Source: Geomonas propionica
GTDB lineage: Bacteria; Desulfobacterota; Desulfuromonadia; Geobacterales; Geobacteraceae
Direction: 5' to 3'
DNA: 64,000 bases
NCBI RefSeq assembly: GCF_016458235.1
Contig: NZ_JAEMHK010000001.1
Location: 434,001 to 498,000, forward strand
Shown here piece after piece: positions 28,025-36,747 of this stretch. Made by a program: the position numbers and the translations under genes. How positions within the stretch are numbered: position 1 is the stretch's first letter; each line of letters opens with the position of its first letter. The notes below the pieces were generated by a model. The model ran no database searches. It saw only the letters and a list, made by a program, of their open reading frames with translations, and had not been told where the DNA came from.

Positions 28025-29287
28025 CTATTTCAACGGGCACTTCTTCTTCTCGATATGCTCCCGCACCTCGTCCTCGAAATCCCGCAGCAGGCCGTCCAAG
28101 GGGGCCATGGCGCCAGGGGCGAGGGCGCAGAAGGTGTAGTTCAGGTACTTCACGTGCTCGCGCAGGATGGTGATGTCGTCTTCCTCGCCGCGCCCGTTCT
28201 CGATCCGGGTCAGGATCTCCTTCACGTAGGGCAAGCCTTCGCGGCACGGGGTGCACCAGCCGCAGCTTTCCCGGGCGAAGAAGTTGATCAGGTTCAGCGT
28301 TGCCTCCACCAGGCAATGCCCCTCGTCGAAGACGATGATGCCGCCGGAGCCGAGTCGGGAACCCGCCTTGGCCACCGAGTCGTAGTCCATGGGGAGATTC
28401 CAGTGCTCAGGCTTCAGGAACTGGGTCGATGCCCCGCCCGGGATGCAGGCCTTGAACTTCTTGCCCTCGCGCATGCCGCCGCAGGCCCCGCCGATGATGT
28501 CCCCGAGCGTGGTGCCGATGGGGAGTTCAACGCAGGCCCTGTTCTTGACCGAGCCGCTCACGCAGAAGAGTTTGCTGCCGGCCCCTTCCGGGTTGAGCGC
28601 CAGCCCCTTGAACCAGGCGGCGCCGTTGGCGACGATGGCCGGGACGTTGGCGAGGGTCTCCACGTTGTTCACCACGGTCGGCCCCTGCCAGAGCCCCTTG
28701 ATCGCCGGGAAGGGGGGCTTGGAGCGCGGGTTAGGGCGTTTCCCCTCCAGCGCGTTGATCAGCGCGGTCTCCTCGCCGCAGATGTAGCGGCCGGCGGAGA
28801 GGTGCAGGTCCAGTTCGATGGAGTGCTCGCTCCCCAGGATGTGCTCGCCGAGCAGGCCCGCCTTCTTGGCCTCCTCGATGCCGCGCGCCAAGTTGGCCGC
28901 CGCCTTCTCGTACCCCTTCCTGATGAAGATGAAGGCGTGGCGTACCCCCAGCGCGTAGCAGGCAAGCGTCATTCCCTCGATAAGGCTGTACGGGTTGTGC
29001 TCCAGCAGCACCCGGTCCTTGTAGGTGCCCGGCTCCATCTCGTCGCAGTTGCAGATAAGCCAGCGCGGGCCAGGGAGGTCGCGGGGGACGAAGGACCACT
29101 TCCTGCCGGTGGCGAAGCCGGCGCCGCCGCGTCCCCTGAGCCCCGAATCGAGCACCGCCTGCTGCACATCGTTCGGGCTCATCCCGGAGAAGGCCTTCTC
29201 CAGCGCCTCGAAGCCCCCCTCCTCGCGGTACTCGTCAAAAGTCACCACGCGGTTCGGGCGGTTATGTCGGAAAAGAGGGAGTTCCAT
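28025..29287 (-). CDS. nuoF: NADH-quinone oxidoreductase subunit F (NADH/FMN-binding)
   Basis: 420 residues. Seen are the FMN/NADH Gly-rich loops (GLRGRGGAGFATGRKW and GAGRYICGEETALINALEG-type region) and the N3 cluster ligands CGWCTPCREG with a later Cys in FCALAPG. It oxidises NADH at the tip of the peripheral arm. No N-terminal thioredoxin-like fusion is present, so it is the short form. A 134-bp gap with a GC-rich repeat lies between it and nuoE. Confidence 0.97.
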   Translation of the reverse strand: MELPLFRHNRPNRVVTFDEYREEGGFEALEKAFSGMSPNDVQQAVLDSGLRGRGGAGFATGRKWSFVPRDLPGPRWLICNCDEMEPGTYKDRVLLEHNPYSLIEGMTLACYALGVRHAFIFIRKGYEKAAANLARGIEEAKKAGLLGEHILGSEHSIELDLHLSAGRYICGEETALINALEGKRPNPRSKPPFPAIKGLWQGPTVVNNVETLANVPAIVANGAAWFKGLALNPEGAGSKLFCVSGSVKNRACVELPIGTTLGDIIGGACGGMREGKKFKACIPGGASTQFLKPEHWNLPMDYDSVAKAGSRLGSGGIIVFDEGHCLVEATLNLINFFARESCGWCTPCREGLPYVKEILTRIENGRGEEDDITILREHVKYLNYTFCALAPGAMAPLDGLLRDFEDEVREHIEKKKCPLK

Positions 29288-29321
29288 GATTCCTTGTTTT
29301 GATCCGTTCTATACTCCGTGC

Positions 29322-29415
29322 CAGCGCCCTCATCCGCCCCTTCGGGGCACCTTCTCCCGGAGGGAGAAGGGACGGGGCCCCCTCGCCCTCCGGGCGAGGG
29401 TCGGGGTGAGGGCTC
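29322..29415. repeat. Double GC-rich palindromic repeat between nuoE and nuoF
   Basis: AGCGCCCTCATCCGCCCCTT...CTTCTCCCGGAGGGAGAAGG then CCCTCGCCCTCCGGGCGAGG. Several nested palindromes, ending GGTCGGGGTGAGGGCTC. It shares words with the repeat at 8311-8353. Confidence 0.7.
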
Positions 29416-29421
29416 AACTTT

Positions 29422-29895
29422 CTACGCCTTCTTCCGCTCCATTTCCAGTATCTCGTCCACCAGTTCCGGCGTCAGCCTGCCGTAGGGAGTCCCGCCGACG
29501 GACATGGCAGGGCTGTCGCCGCACATCCCCATGCAGCAGCAGGGAACCAGGGTGAACATGCCGTCCGCCGTGGTACCGCCCAGCCCAACGCCGAGCTTGT
29601 CCTTCAGGTACTGGATCAGCTTGTCGCAGTCGGCGCACCAGCAGGAGATGGAGTCACAGACGTGGATCACCTTCTTCCCCACCGGGCGGCGATAGATCAT
29701 CTCGTAGAAGGTTGCGAGCTCCTCCACCTGCAACGGCGAAAGGCCCAGGAGCGCCGCAGCCTCCTCCACCGCTTCGTCGGTCAACCAGCCGTAGTGCGCC
29801 TGCAGCTCCTTCATCACGTCCACGGCCGCCTCACGCGCGGTGATGGCGGAGGCGACGCGCGCCTGGAGCGATGTTTTCAGTGTCTCGGGTATCAT
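29422..29895 (-). CDS. nuoE: NADH-quinone oxidoreductase subunit E
   Basis: 157 residues, thioredoxin-like [2Fe-2S] subunit. The ligands are CDSISC and, near the end, CCCMGMC. The helical N-terminus (HYGWLTDEAVEEAAALLGLSPLQVEELATFY) is typical. It contacts NuoF and holds cluster N1a. It follows nuoBCD by 21 bp. Confidence 0.96.
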   Translation of the reverse strand: MIPETLKTSLQARVASAITAREAAVDVMKELQAHYGWLTDEAVEEAAALLGLSPLQVEELATFYEMIYRRPVGKKVIHVCDSISCWCADCDKLIQYLKDKLGVGLGGTTADGMFTLVPCCCMGMCGDSPAMSVGGTPYGRLTPELVDEILEMERKKA

Positions 29896-29916
29896 CCCCG
29901 GTGCTCTCCTTGCTAA

Positions 29917-32301
29917 TTACCGGTCCAGGTCCGCCAGCACGAAATCGAGCGAGCCCAGTATGGCCAGGAAGTCCGACACCAGCCAGCCCCGGCTCAACTG
30001 CGGCAGCGACTGGATGTGCGGGAAGGTCGCGGTCCTGATCCGCATCCGGTAGGCAGTGTGCAAGCCATCGGAAACGGCGAAGTAGCCGTATTCCCCTTTA
30101 GGTGCCTCGATCGGCGCGTAGCACTCTCCTTTCGGGGGGGACATGCCGCGCGTGGTGTTCACGAAGTGATGGATCAACGATTCTATGTCTTCCAGTGCGT
30201 CGCGCTTCTGGGGCAGCACGTAGCGGTAATCGGACGAGATCCAGCGCCCGCCCGGCATCCCCTCGGCCGCCTGCTTCACGATGGAGAGCGACTGCCGCAT
30301 CTCCTCCATGCGCACCAGGTAACGCGCGTAGCAGTCGCCACCCTCGGCAGTGGCCACCTCGAAATTGAAGCGATCGTAACTGCAGTAGGGCATGGTCTTG
30401 CGCAGGTCCCACGCGAAGCCGCACGCTCTCAGCATCGGCCCGGTCAGCCCCCACTCGAGCGCCTCGTCCTTAGTTATCGCGGAGACGCCTTTGAGGCGCG
30501 CGGTGAAGATGGGGTTTCCGGTCAGCAGTTTCTCGTATTCCGCGAGACGCGGCGGGAACCAGTTCAAAAACGCCTGCACCTTGGCCATCCACCCCTCGGG
30601 AAGGTCGTCCGCCACACCGCCGATCCTGAACCAGGCGGGATGCATGCGGCCGCCGGTGACCAGTTCGACGATGTCGAAGATCTTCTCCCGGTCGGTGAAG
30701 GTGTAAAAAACCGGGGTCATGGCGCCGATATCGGCGGCGAAGGTCCCGAGCCAAACCAGGTGGTTGGCGATCCGGAACAGTTCGCAGAGCATGACCCTGA
30801 TGTACTGAGCCCGCTCCGGCACCTCGATGCCGCACAGCTTCTCCACTGAGTTGACGTAAGCGAGGTTGTTCTGCACCCCGGACAGGTAGTCGACCCGGTC
30901 GGTATAGGGGATGTACTGGTGCCAGTTCTGGCGCTCCCCGACCTTTTCGGCGGCACGGTGGTGGTAGCCGATCTCGGTGTCCATGTCGACGATCTCTTCG
31001 CCGGAGAGTTTGAGGATGAAGCGGACCACGCCGTGGGTGCCGGGGTGCTGGGGTCCGAGGTTCAGGATCAGCGTCTCGTCGTCGACGCGGTCGAAGAAGT
31101 CGCTGGCGGGCAACGTCTTCCTGCCGCGCGCCTCCTCTGCGGTATAGGGGGCCATCTCGGTGGCGCGCGAAGGATGTTCCTTCCGCAGTGGATGCCCCTG
31201 CCAGTCCGCCGGCATCAGGATCCTGCTCAGGTTTGGGTGCCCGGCGAAGCGGATGCCGAACATGTCGTAGGCCTCCCGCTCGTACCAGTTGGCGACGGGG
31301 AAGACGGAGGTGACGCTGGGAGTCTCGGGGTACTCCCCGTCCAGCTCGGTCTTGATCCGGATCCTGCCGGGGGTGTCGAAGCAGGTGAGATGGTAGTTCA
31401 CGGTGAAGTCGCGGAAGCGGTCCCGGTCGCGGCGGCAGGACTCGTCCACGCAGGCGATGTCCTCCAGGCGGCGGAAGGGCGAGGACTTACGCTCCTTCAG
31501 GTGCTTCAGGAGTTCGGGCACCAGCCGGGCGGGGGCGCGGTAGGTTAGCATATCGGCGGCCGCTTCGTCCCTTTTCACATCGCTGCCGAATGCCGCCCGC
31601 AGCTCCTCTTCCAGGCCGAACTCGGGGTAGGGGAGCCGCGGCTGTTTCGGGCGCCAGATCTCGTCCGAACGCGGCGCGGCGAAGTAGGGGTGCTGCATCG
31701 AACTGCCGCGAATCGGGATTCCTTCCAGGCCGGGGCCGCGGGTGTCGCGCGACTTGGTGACGCCGTCAACGAGAATGGGGGCGACCGTCCCCTGCGTTCC
31801 CCCCTGCATGCGCAGCACCGGGCGGGTGGGGCGTTCCTCTGTTCTGATCTTTTGCTGCAGCAGCATGAGCCCTTCCAGGAAGGACTCCGGGCGTGGCGGG
31901 CAACCAGGGATGTACAGGTCGACCGGAAGGATCTGGTTCACCCCCTGCACCACGGAATAGACGTCGTACATGCCGCCGGAGTTGGCGCAGCTCCCCATGG
32001 AGATGACCCACTTGGGTTCGGCCATCTGGTCGTATAGCCTCAGGATGCTCGGGGCCATCTTCTTGAAGACGGTACCCGCGATCACCATGAGGTCAGCTTC
32101 GCGGGGGGTGCCGCGCAAAACTTCGGCGCCGAAACGCGAGACGTCGTAGCGCGAGGTGAAGGATGCCATCATCTCGACAAAGCAGCAGGAAAGTCCGAAG
32201 AACATCGGCCAGAGTGAGTTCGCCCTCCCCCAGTTGATCAGGTCGTCCAAGGAGGTGAGGAGGACGTTTTGCGATATGTTTTCGTCGTCCCTCTCGGTCA
32301 A
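29917..32301 (-). CDS. nuoBCD: NADH-quinone oxidoreductase fused subunits B/C/D
   Basis: 794 residues in one open frame. The NuoB part (1 to about 175) has the N2 cluster ligands: tandem Cys39-Cys40 in [26 protein letters not shown] and PGCPPRPE. A linker follows, then the NuoC part (about 240-400; [38 protein letters not shown]) and the NuoD part (about 415-794; [35 protein letters not shown], ending [26 protein letters not shown]). C-D fusions are common; the B-C-D triple fusion is much less common and fits some Geobacter operons as I recall. All expected ligands and the quinone-site His are kept. Confidence 0.96.
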   Translation of the reverse strand: MTERDDENISQNVLLTSLDDLINWGRANSLWPMFFGLSCCFVEMMASFTSRYDVSRFGAEVLRGTPREADLMVIAGTVFKKMAPSILRLYDQMAEPKWVISMGSCANSGGMYDVYSVVQGVNQILPVDLYIPGCPPRPESFLEGLMLLQQKIRTEERPTRPVLRMQGGTQGTVAPILVDGVTKSRDTRGPGLEGIPIRGSSMQHPYFAAPRSDEIWRPKQPRLPYPEFGLEEELRAAFGSDVKRDEAAADMLTYRAPARLVPELLKHLKERKSSPFRRLEDIACVDESCRRDRDRFRDFTVNYHLTCFDTPGRIRIKTELDGEYPETPSVTSVFPVANWYEREAYDMFGIRFAGHPNLSRILMPADWQGHPLRKEHPSRATEMAPYTAEEARGRKTLPASDFFDRVDDETLILNLGPQHPGTHGVVRFILKLSGEEIVDMDTEIGYHHRAAEKVGERQNWHQYIPYTDRVDYLSGVQNNLAYVNSVEKLCGIEVPERAQYIRVMLCELFRIANHLVWLGTFAADIGAMTPVFYTFTDREKIFDIVELVTGGRMHPAWFRIGGVADDLPEGWMAKVQAFLNWFPPRLAEYEKLLTGNPIFTARLKGVSAITKDEALEWGLTGPMLRACGFAWDLRKTMPYCSYDRFNFEVATAEGGDCYARYLVRMEEMRQSLSIVKQAAEGMPGGRWISSDYRYVLPQKRDALEDIESLIHHFVNTTRGMSPPKGECYAPIEAPKGEYGYFAVSDGLHTAYRMRIRTATFPHIQSLPQLSRGWLVSDFLAILGSLDFVLADLDR

Positions 32302-32699
32302 TGTTTACCTCGCATGCGGATTGCGGAAGGACCCCACTCGAGCCCACCCTTCATCCAGAGCCAGATCAGCCCCGACATCAGGATGATGACGAACACGGTG
32401 ATGTGCACCAGCCCCTGGATCCCGAGCAGGTCCCATGCGGTGGCCCAGGTCAGGATGAAAGAGCCCTCGACGTCGAAGACGATGAAGAAAATGGCGATGA
32501 GATAAAAGGGGACTTGTGATGCGTGACGGGCGGCGCCGGTCGGGACCACCCCTGATTCGTACGGGATGTGCTTATCAGGTGTATCGCGGCCCGAGCCGAG
32601 GAAATAGGCCGCCGCCAGCAGGACGCCGATCAGCCCCACCGCGATGGCGGTGTAAATGGCTAAAGGGATGAACTCGACTTGCTGTGCGGTGACGGGCAT
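32298..32699 (-). CDS. nuoA: NADH-quinone oxidoreductase subunit A
   Basis: 133 residues, three membrane helices, with the conserved loop ([35 protein letters not shown], containing the functional acidic FDVE). It is the first gene of the operon and overlaps nuoBCD by 4 bp. A promoter-like sequence lies upstream on the minus strand. Confidence 0.97.
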   Translation of the reverse strand: MPVTAQQVEFIPLAIYTAIAVGLIGVLLAAAYFLGSGRDTPDKHIPYESGVVPTGAARHASQVPFYLIAIFFIVFDVEGSFILTWATAWDLLGIQGLVHITVFVIILMSGLIWLWMKGGLEWGPSAIRMRGKH

Positions 32700-32741
32700 A
32701 CCGGCCTTCCAATGAGAATAACTGGGATTTAGTACCCGTAT

Positions 32742-32769
32742 AATCTAGCGTAGCGCTACCGAAAGTCAA
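32742..32769 (-). promoter_or_regulatory. Putative sigma-70 promoter of the nuo operon
   Basis: On the minus strand TTGACT (32769-32764), 16 bp, TAGATT (32747-32742), about 43 bp upstream of the nuoA ATG. The spacer contains GTAGCGCTAC, a 10-bp palindrome that could bind a regulator. Confidence 0.45.
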
Positions 32770-32800
32770 TTAGCCCGCTGGGGGTGATGTGATCATTAAA

Positions 32801-34192
32801 TCAGGTCATCATAATCTTGCTCTTTAGTATCAGGATCTCGAAAGCCATGGCCGCTTTAGTAATCAATTTTTGTACCTCGGGGAGTTTTTCATCCAGAGGC
32901 GCGCTTCCTCCTCCTACGTAGAGGACGGCGACCACGCGTCCCATCATCAGCAGCGGCACCAGCAGGTTATTGAAGGGAGTGCCGCCTCCCAAGGCTTCCA
33001 TGATGGACTGGTTGCCGGGCGTGGGTGGCATCGGTCCCAGGAAGAAGCTCTTACTCTGGTTCACCACGTTCAGCACCGACGGCTCGATCAGGGAAAGCTC
33101 CAGCCCCTCAAACTCGGGAACCGGCCTGTTGTCGACCCGTGCCATCCAGCCGGTGGCTGTGCCGCCGCGCAGCAGGAAGAAGGCGACCCGCTTGAACTGG
33201 GGGCCCAGATGCCCGGTGATCAACTCGGCAATCCAATCGCGGTCGTCGGCTTCCGCCAGCCCGACCAGAACGCTCTCCAGCGAGTAGTCCTGCTCCGGCT
33301 CCTCGAACTCTTCCTGGTACAGTTCGGCCAATGCCGTGGGCTCCGGCGCGATCGTCGCCGGTTTGGTCGGGGCGGCCGCTGGGGGCTCAGGTGCCGGAGT
33401 CGCCAGCGGTGCCGCTGCCTCAGGGGCCGGAGCTGCGGGCGCTGCGGGTGCTGTCGCGGCTGCGGGCGCAGCGGGGGGCGCAGCGGGGGGCACTGATGCA
33501 GGCGCTGCAGGGGCCACCGGGGCTGCGGGAGCTTCTTGCAGCACGTCCAGGCTCAATTCCTCGAGCATGGGGAGGTCGAGGACCTCGTCTTCGACGTTCG
33601 TTGGCCATTCTTCAAGCGTTGCCTTGGGAGCCTCCGGCACAGGGACGGCAGTCATCACCCGTGCCGCGGGCGCAGCGGGTTGCGGGGCGGCAGAATGGGA
33701 AGCATGATGCCTGGTCCTGCCCCTGCTGCCGCCCTCGACGCTGATGTAGCGCACTTCGCGCTTGATCGCGTAGTACTTCTCCATGGCCGTGACGATGCGC
33801 AACTCCGCCGCGACGACCGGGACGATGATGTAGCCCGTGGCGAAGGCGATCTCGTCGATGGCGTGCAGGTCGGTGGGGTCGACCATGGCCAGGGTGACTT
33901 TCCGGTTGTTGAGCGCGATGGGAATGACTTTGTACTTCTTGACGTAGTCGAAGGGGATCAGCTTTATGATGTGAGGGGGGATATCGAGGAGCTCCCCCGG
34001 TGCGGCGTAGGCGACGCCAATTTTCTGGCTCAGGAACTCCGCCAGGTCCAGCTCGTCCAGGTACCCCATTTCCACCAGGTTGGTACCGAAACGTCCACCG
34101 AATATGGCTTGTCCTTTGAGAGTTTCATCCAACTGGGCCGGAGTGATCTTCCCGGCCTGGACCAGCATTTCGCCTAAACGCATTTTCTTCAA
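32801..34192 (-). CDS. MshEN-domain protein with Pro/Ala linker and GAF-like C-terminus
   Basis: 463 residues. The first ~135 form an MshEN/GspE_N domain with two signature half-repeats: one perfect (RLGEMLVQAGKI.... through LKGQ) and one near-match (RFGTNLVEMGYL...LSQK), then a ferredoxin-like lobe. A linker of ~130 residues is almost all Ala and Pro with acidic patches. The C-terminal ~150 residues (LITGHLGPQFKRVAFFLL, NLLVPLLMMGRVVAVLYVGGG) look GAF-like. No Walker motif exists, so it is not an ATPase. MshEN domains bind c-di-GMP in known cases, so this is a candidate receptor with a separate output. TTG 34192 has GGAGG at good distance; ATG 34183 and TTG 34207 are alternatives. Confidence 0.75.
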   Translation of the reverse strand: MKKMRLGEMLVQAGKITPAQLDETLKGQAIFGGRFGTNLVEMGYLDELDLAEFLSQKIGVAYAAPGELLDIPPHIIKLIPFDYVKKYKVIPIALNNRKVTLAMVDPTDLHAIDEIAFATGYIIVPVVAAELRIVTAMEKYYAIKREVRYISVEGGSRGRTRHHASHSAAPQPAAPAARVMTAVPVPEAPKATLEEWPTNVEDEVLDLPMLEELSLDVLQEAPAAPVAPAAPASVPPAAPPAAPAAATAPAAPAAPAPEAAAPLATPAPEPPAAAPTKPATIAPEPTALAELYQEEFEEPEQDYSLESVLVGLAEADDRDWIAELITGHLGPQFKRVAFFLLRGGTATGWMARVDNRPVPEFEGLELSLIEPSVLNVVNQSKSFFLGPMPPTPGNQSIMEALGGGTPFNNLLVPLLMMGRVVAVLYVGGGSAPLDEKLPEVQKLITKAAMAFEILILKSKIMMT

Positions 34193-34345
34193 GCTATCCT
34201 CCGCCAATGCATCAAATTACAGGTGAAACTCATTGAACCAGCGCCAGAGTGGCAACGACCCGGCACCAGTTGTAGATCTTGTTAATCAGGCGCTAATTTA
34301 GAGCTGGCGCAGGACAATGTCAATAGCAAAGCCGGGTTGCGACAC

Positions 34346-34801
34346 TCAGCAAAGCTCAACAATTTCGTAGCAGCTGCCTCCCAGTTCCACGTCGTCTCCC
34401 ACTGACTTTCCGATGAGCTGACTTCCCAGCGGAGAAGCGGCGGTAATCACCATAATCTCCTCGCCGTCGAGCTGCAGTTTCAGCCCCCCTTCCCGCGGCC
34501 CGATGAAAAAGGTCTTGGTCGTTCCCGACTCGTCTCGGAGCGTCACCAAGGCGGTCAGCCGGATGTTGTCGTTCTCACCGAAGGGCTGCAGCGTAAGGTG
34601 CTGGTAAGTCTGCAGGGCATGTTTCAGCTCCTGGGCCCGGTTCGCCTGCCCTTGGGCCACATATGAGGCTTCGAGGCTGAGCGTGTCGTACTTGTTGTCG
34701 GGGATATTTTCTTCGTGGATGGCGGCTTCGTGAGCCATTTTCGCTGCATTGGACAAAACCGAGAGGTCCTGCGTCAGTCTTTCGATGATAAGCCGGTGCA
34801 A
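34346..34801 (-). CDS. GreA/GreB-family transcription factor
   Basis: 151 residues. The C-terminal GreA/GreB FKBP-like domain is clear (ALVTLRDESGTTKTFFIGP..., ITAASPLGSQLIGKSVGDDVEL). The N-terminal coiled coil (AAIHEENIPDNKYDTLSLEASYVAQGQANRAQEL) is related to, but unlike, canonical GreA at its tip. Gre factors enter the RNA polymerase secondary channel and rescue backtracked complexes; this divergent tip might compete with or regulate that (inference). It starts at TTG 34801 after AAAGGG; no ATG is available in frame, so the start is uncertain. Confidence 0.75.
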   Translation of the reverse strand: MHRLIIERLTQDLSVLSNAAKMAHEAAIHEENIPDNKYDTLSLEASYVAQGQANRAQELKHALQTYQHLTLQPFGENDNIRLTALVTLRDESGTTKTFFIGPREGGLKLQLDGEEIMVITAASPLGSQLIGKSVGDDVELGGSCYEIVELC

Positions 34802-34936
34802 ACGGCCCTTTCTGGTAGTAACGATGGGGAACCTTCCTGAGTTGAAATATCCTGCCGGGGCCGTATCAGGGCGTGCCCCGGTCTTGGGTGGGGACGATAC
34901 TATAACGCGGCACGGGATCTGTCAAAAGGAAGATGG

Positions 34937-35476
34937 TCACCTTCGGGGATACCAGTTGATACCAAAGAGATGCATATTGAGCCCGGGGTTGATCTCGCCG
35001 TTTAACCCGGCGTTGGACATGTGCTGGAAGCGATATGAAAGAGCGATGGCCGGGGTGAAGTGATAGATGACGCCGGCGTGGGAGATGAACTGCTGTACGC
35101 CGTTGTAGTCTCTCCCGCCGAACCTGTCGCGGCTCAAAATGGCGACGCTGACGCCGAGGTCGAGTTCGAGGGATTTGGGATTCCCGATATCGAAGGCCGG
35201 GCCTATGGCGCCGACGAACCCGCGGTCGTCCCCGCTGGAAAGCGTGCCGGCCGTGAGGGCAACTTCGGTTGATACCCCCCAGCCGCCACTGCTACGCAGG
35301 CTCCAGGTGAGCTGGTAGCTGGCGAAGGCTTCGAGGATTTCCGCACCGTGATCCTTGCCATCGGCCGAGAATCCTCCTCGCACCCCGAAAGGGCCCCAGC
35401 TGTTGGCCGACGCGGAACCTGCTGTCCCTAAAGACAGAACGAATGCGATCAACACTAGGCGGCGGATTGTTCTCAT
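34937..35476 (-). CDS. PagL-like lipid A 3-O-deacylase / acyloxyacyl hydrolase family protein
   Basis: 179 residues with signal peptide MRTIRRLVLIAFVLSLGTAG...ASA. The mature part has alternating beta-barrel strands and the PagL catalytic H-x-S motif late in the chain (LSYRFQHMSNAGLNGEINPGLNMH). PagL enzymes remove the 3-position acyl chain of lipid A in the outer membrane. The terminal segment GINWYPRR ends in aromatic and basic residues as in outer-membrane barrels. Start 35476 follows CGGAG. It stands alone, between the Gre-like gene and a divergent unknown gene. Confidence 0.8.
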   Translation of the reverse strand: MRTIRRLVLIAFVLSLGTAGSASANSWGPFGVRGGFSADGKDHGAEILEAFASYQLTWSLRSSGGWGVSTEVALTAGTLSSGDDRGFVGAIGPAFDIGNPKSLELDLGVSVAILSRDRFGGRDYNGVQQFISHAGVIYHFTPAIALSYRFQHMSNAGLNGEINPGLNMHLFGINWYPRR

Positions 35477-35602
35477 GGCGGGCTCCGAGTTAGCTATTGT
35501 TAACGACATAACATTTAAGCTGGTTTTTTTTTAAATTCAAGCGACTGTCACCAGAGCTCGGGGGGCATGACGCTTCCCACCATCCTCGCTTCATTGTGTT
35601 GC

Positions 35603-35631
35603 TTGCGTAAAAATAACGCTGGATGTACTAT
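35603..35631 (+). promoter_or_regulatory. Putative sigma-70 promoter of the unknown gene at 35689
   Basis: TTGCGT (35603-35608), 17 bp, TACTAT (35626-35631), about 58 bp before the ATG. Confidence 0.5.
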
Positions 35632-35688
35632 TTAATAGGCGCTAACAGGCAGAAAGAGGCAGGCAGTAACAAGCCCAAGGAGGTGGCC

Positions 35689-36060
35689 ATGAAAGGATAC
35701 CAACTGGTAAAGGAGATCAGAGAGGCGAAGGGCGCTCACCCCGACCGGGTATTCATCAAGTGGTGGCGCAATGAGGAGGACTTCATTGACTTTGACCTGC
35801 TTGACAGGTTCCTGCAGAATTTGAAAGAGAGTGAGAAGATCGACGGCTTCGAGTTGATCAACGAGGATGAGATGTGGCGTACTCTGGAAGCCCGCTGTCA
35901 GGGCAGGGTGTCCAGAGAAAGAAGAGACGGTGATTGGGTATTGCACTGGACACCGCCGCCGAACAAAAAGGTGGAGGAAGTCCAGACTGAGTATCCATAC
36001 ACCCCTGAATCAATGGTGAAGATCCTCGATTCAGAAACCAACTACAACTATGTCGATTGA
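35689..36060 (+). CDS. Conserved-looking small protein of unknown function
   Basis: 123 residues starting MKGYQLVKEIREAKG after AAGGAGG. It is soluble, with no signal or membrane segment. The middle has an aromatic and acidic cluster (VFIKWWRNEEDFIDFDLLDRFLQNLKESEKIDGFELI) and later GDWVLHWTPPPNKK; one Cys only. I do not recognise a family. The strong ribosome site, promoter and terminator make it a real single gene, probably well expressed. Confidence 0.8.
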   Translation: MKGYQLVKEIREAKGAHPDRVFIKWWRNEEDFIDFDLLDRFLQNLKESEKIDGFELINEDEMWRTLEARCQGRVSRERRDGDWVLHWTPPPNKKVEEVQTEYPYTPESMVKILDSETNYNYVD

Positions 36061-36100
36061 CCGTCCGACCGGATGGTCGCCGGTGGCCAGGGTAACAAAG

Positions 36101-36132
36101 AGAGGGGCGAAGCGGATTCGCCCCTTTTCTTT
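36101..36132 (+). terminator. Intrinsic terminator after the gene at 35689
   Basis: AGGGGCGAA pairs with TTCGCCCCT (36103-36126), followed by TTTCTTTT. Confidence 0.82.
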
Positions 36133-36135
36133 TGC

Positions 36136-36612
36136 CTAACGTCCCTTGGCCAGCATCTTGAAGAAATCGAGCACCTTGTCCGGGTGCTCCGAGGCCTTGG
36201 CGACCTTGGGCCAGTGCTTGATGACGATCCCATCCGGTGAGATGACGACGGTGGAGCGGATACTGCCGATGGTGGTCTTGCCGTATTGCACCTTTTCGCC
36301 GTAGGCGCCGTAGGTTTTCATGACGGCTGCGTCCGGGTCGGAGAGGAGGGTGAACGGGAGCTTGAAATCCGCGATGAACTTATCGTGCGACTTCATGGAG
36401 TCCTTGGAAACTCCCACCAGCACCGTACCGAGCTGTTCGAACAGCGAGTGCAGTTTGGCGAACCCCACGGCCTCCGCGGTGCATCCGGGGGTGTTGTCCC
36501 TGGGGTAGAAGAAAAGGACCAGGATCCTTCCCCGGTAATCCGCGAGCGTGTGCTCCTTCCCGTCGCTCCCCTTCAGTCTGAAGTCCGGGGCTTTTTGTCC
36601 TTCCAAAAACAT
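36136..36612 (-). CDS. bcp: Bcp/PrxQ-type peroxiredoxin
   Basis: 158 residues. The peroxidatic Cys44 is in YPRDNTPGCTAEAVGF. In the two-Cys PrxQ subclass a resolving Cys sits five residues later; here that position is Val49, so this is the 1-Cys type needing an external thiol. It removes lipid and hydrogen peroxides in the cytoplasm. It complements the 2-Cys peroxiredoxin at 6643. The gene end is 4 bp from a terminator that belongs to the convergent neighbour but is GC-palindromic and may serve both. Confidence 0.95.
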   Translation of the reverse strand: MFLEGQKAPDFRLKGSDGKEHTLADYRGRILVLFFYPRDNTPGCTAEAVGFAKLHSLFEQLGTVLVGVSKDSMKSHDKFIADFKLPFTLLSDPDAAVMKTYGAYGEKVQYGKTTIGSIRSTVVISPDGIVIKHWPKVAKASEHPDKVLDFFKMLAKGR

Positions 36613-36747
36613 GACGACCTCCTAGGATGTTCTTCTCATGAGCCGGTAAACCATAGCAGAATGGCGGGAGTTGGCAAGAGGAATCACGCTGTTGTAACCG
36701 GTGCGGATTCGGGTTATGCTGCCGCAGCTTTGCGGGAGGGGTGGAAT

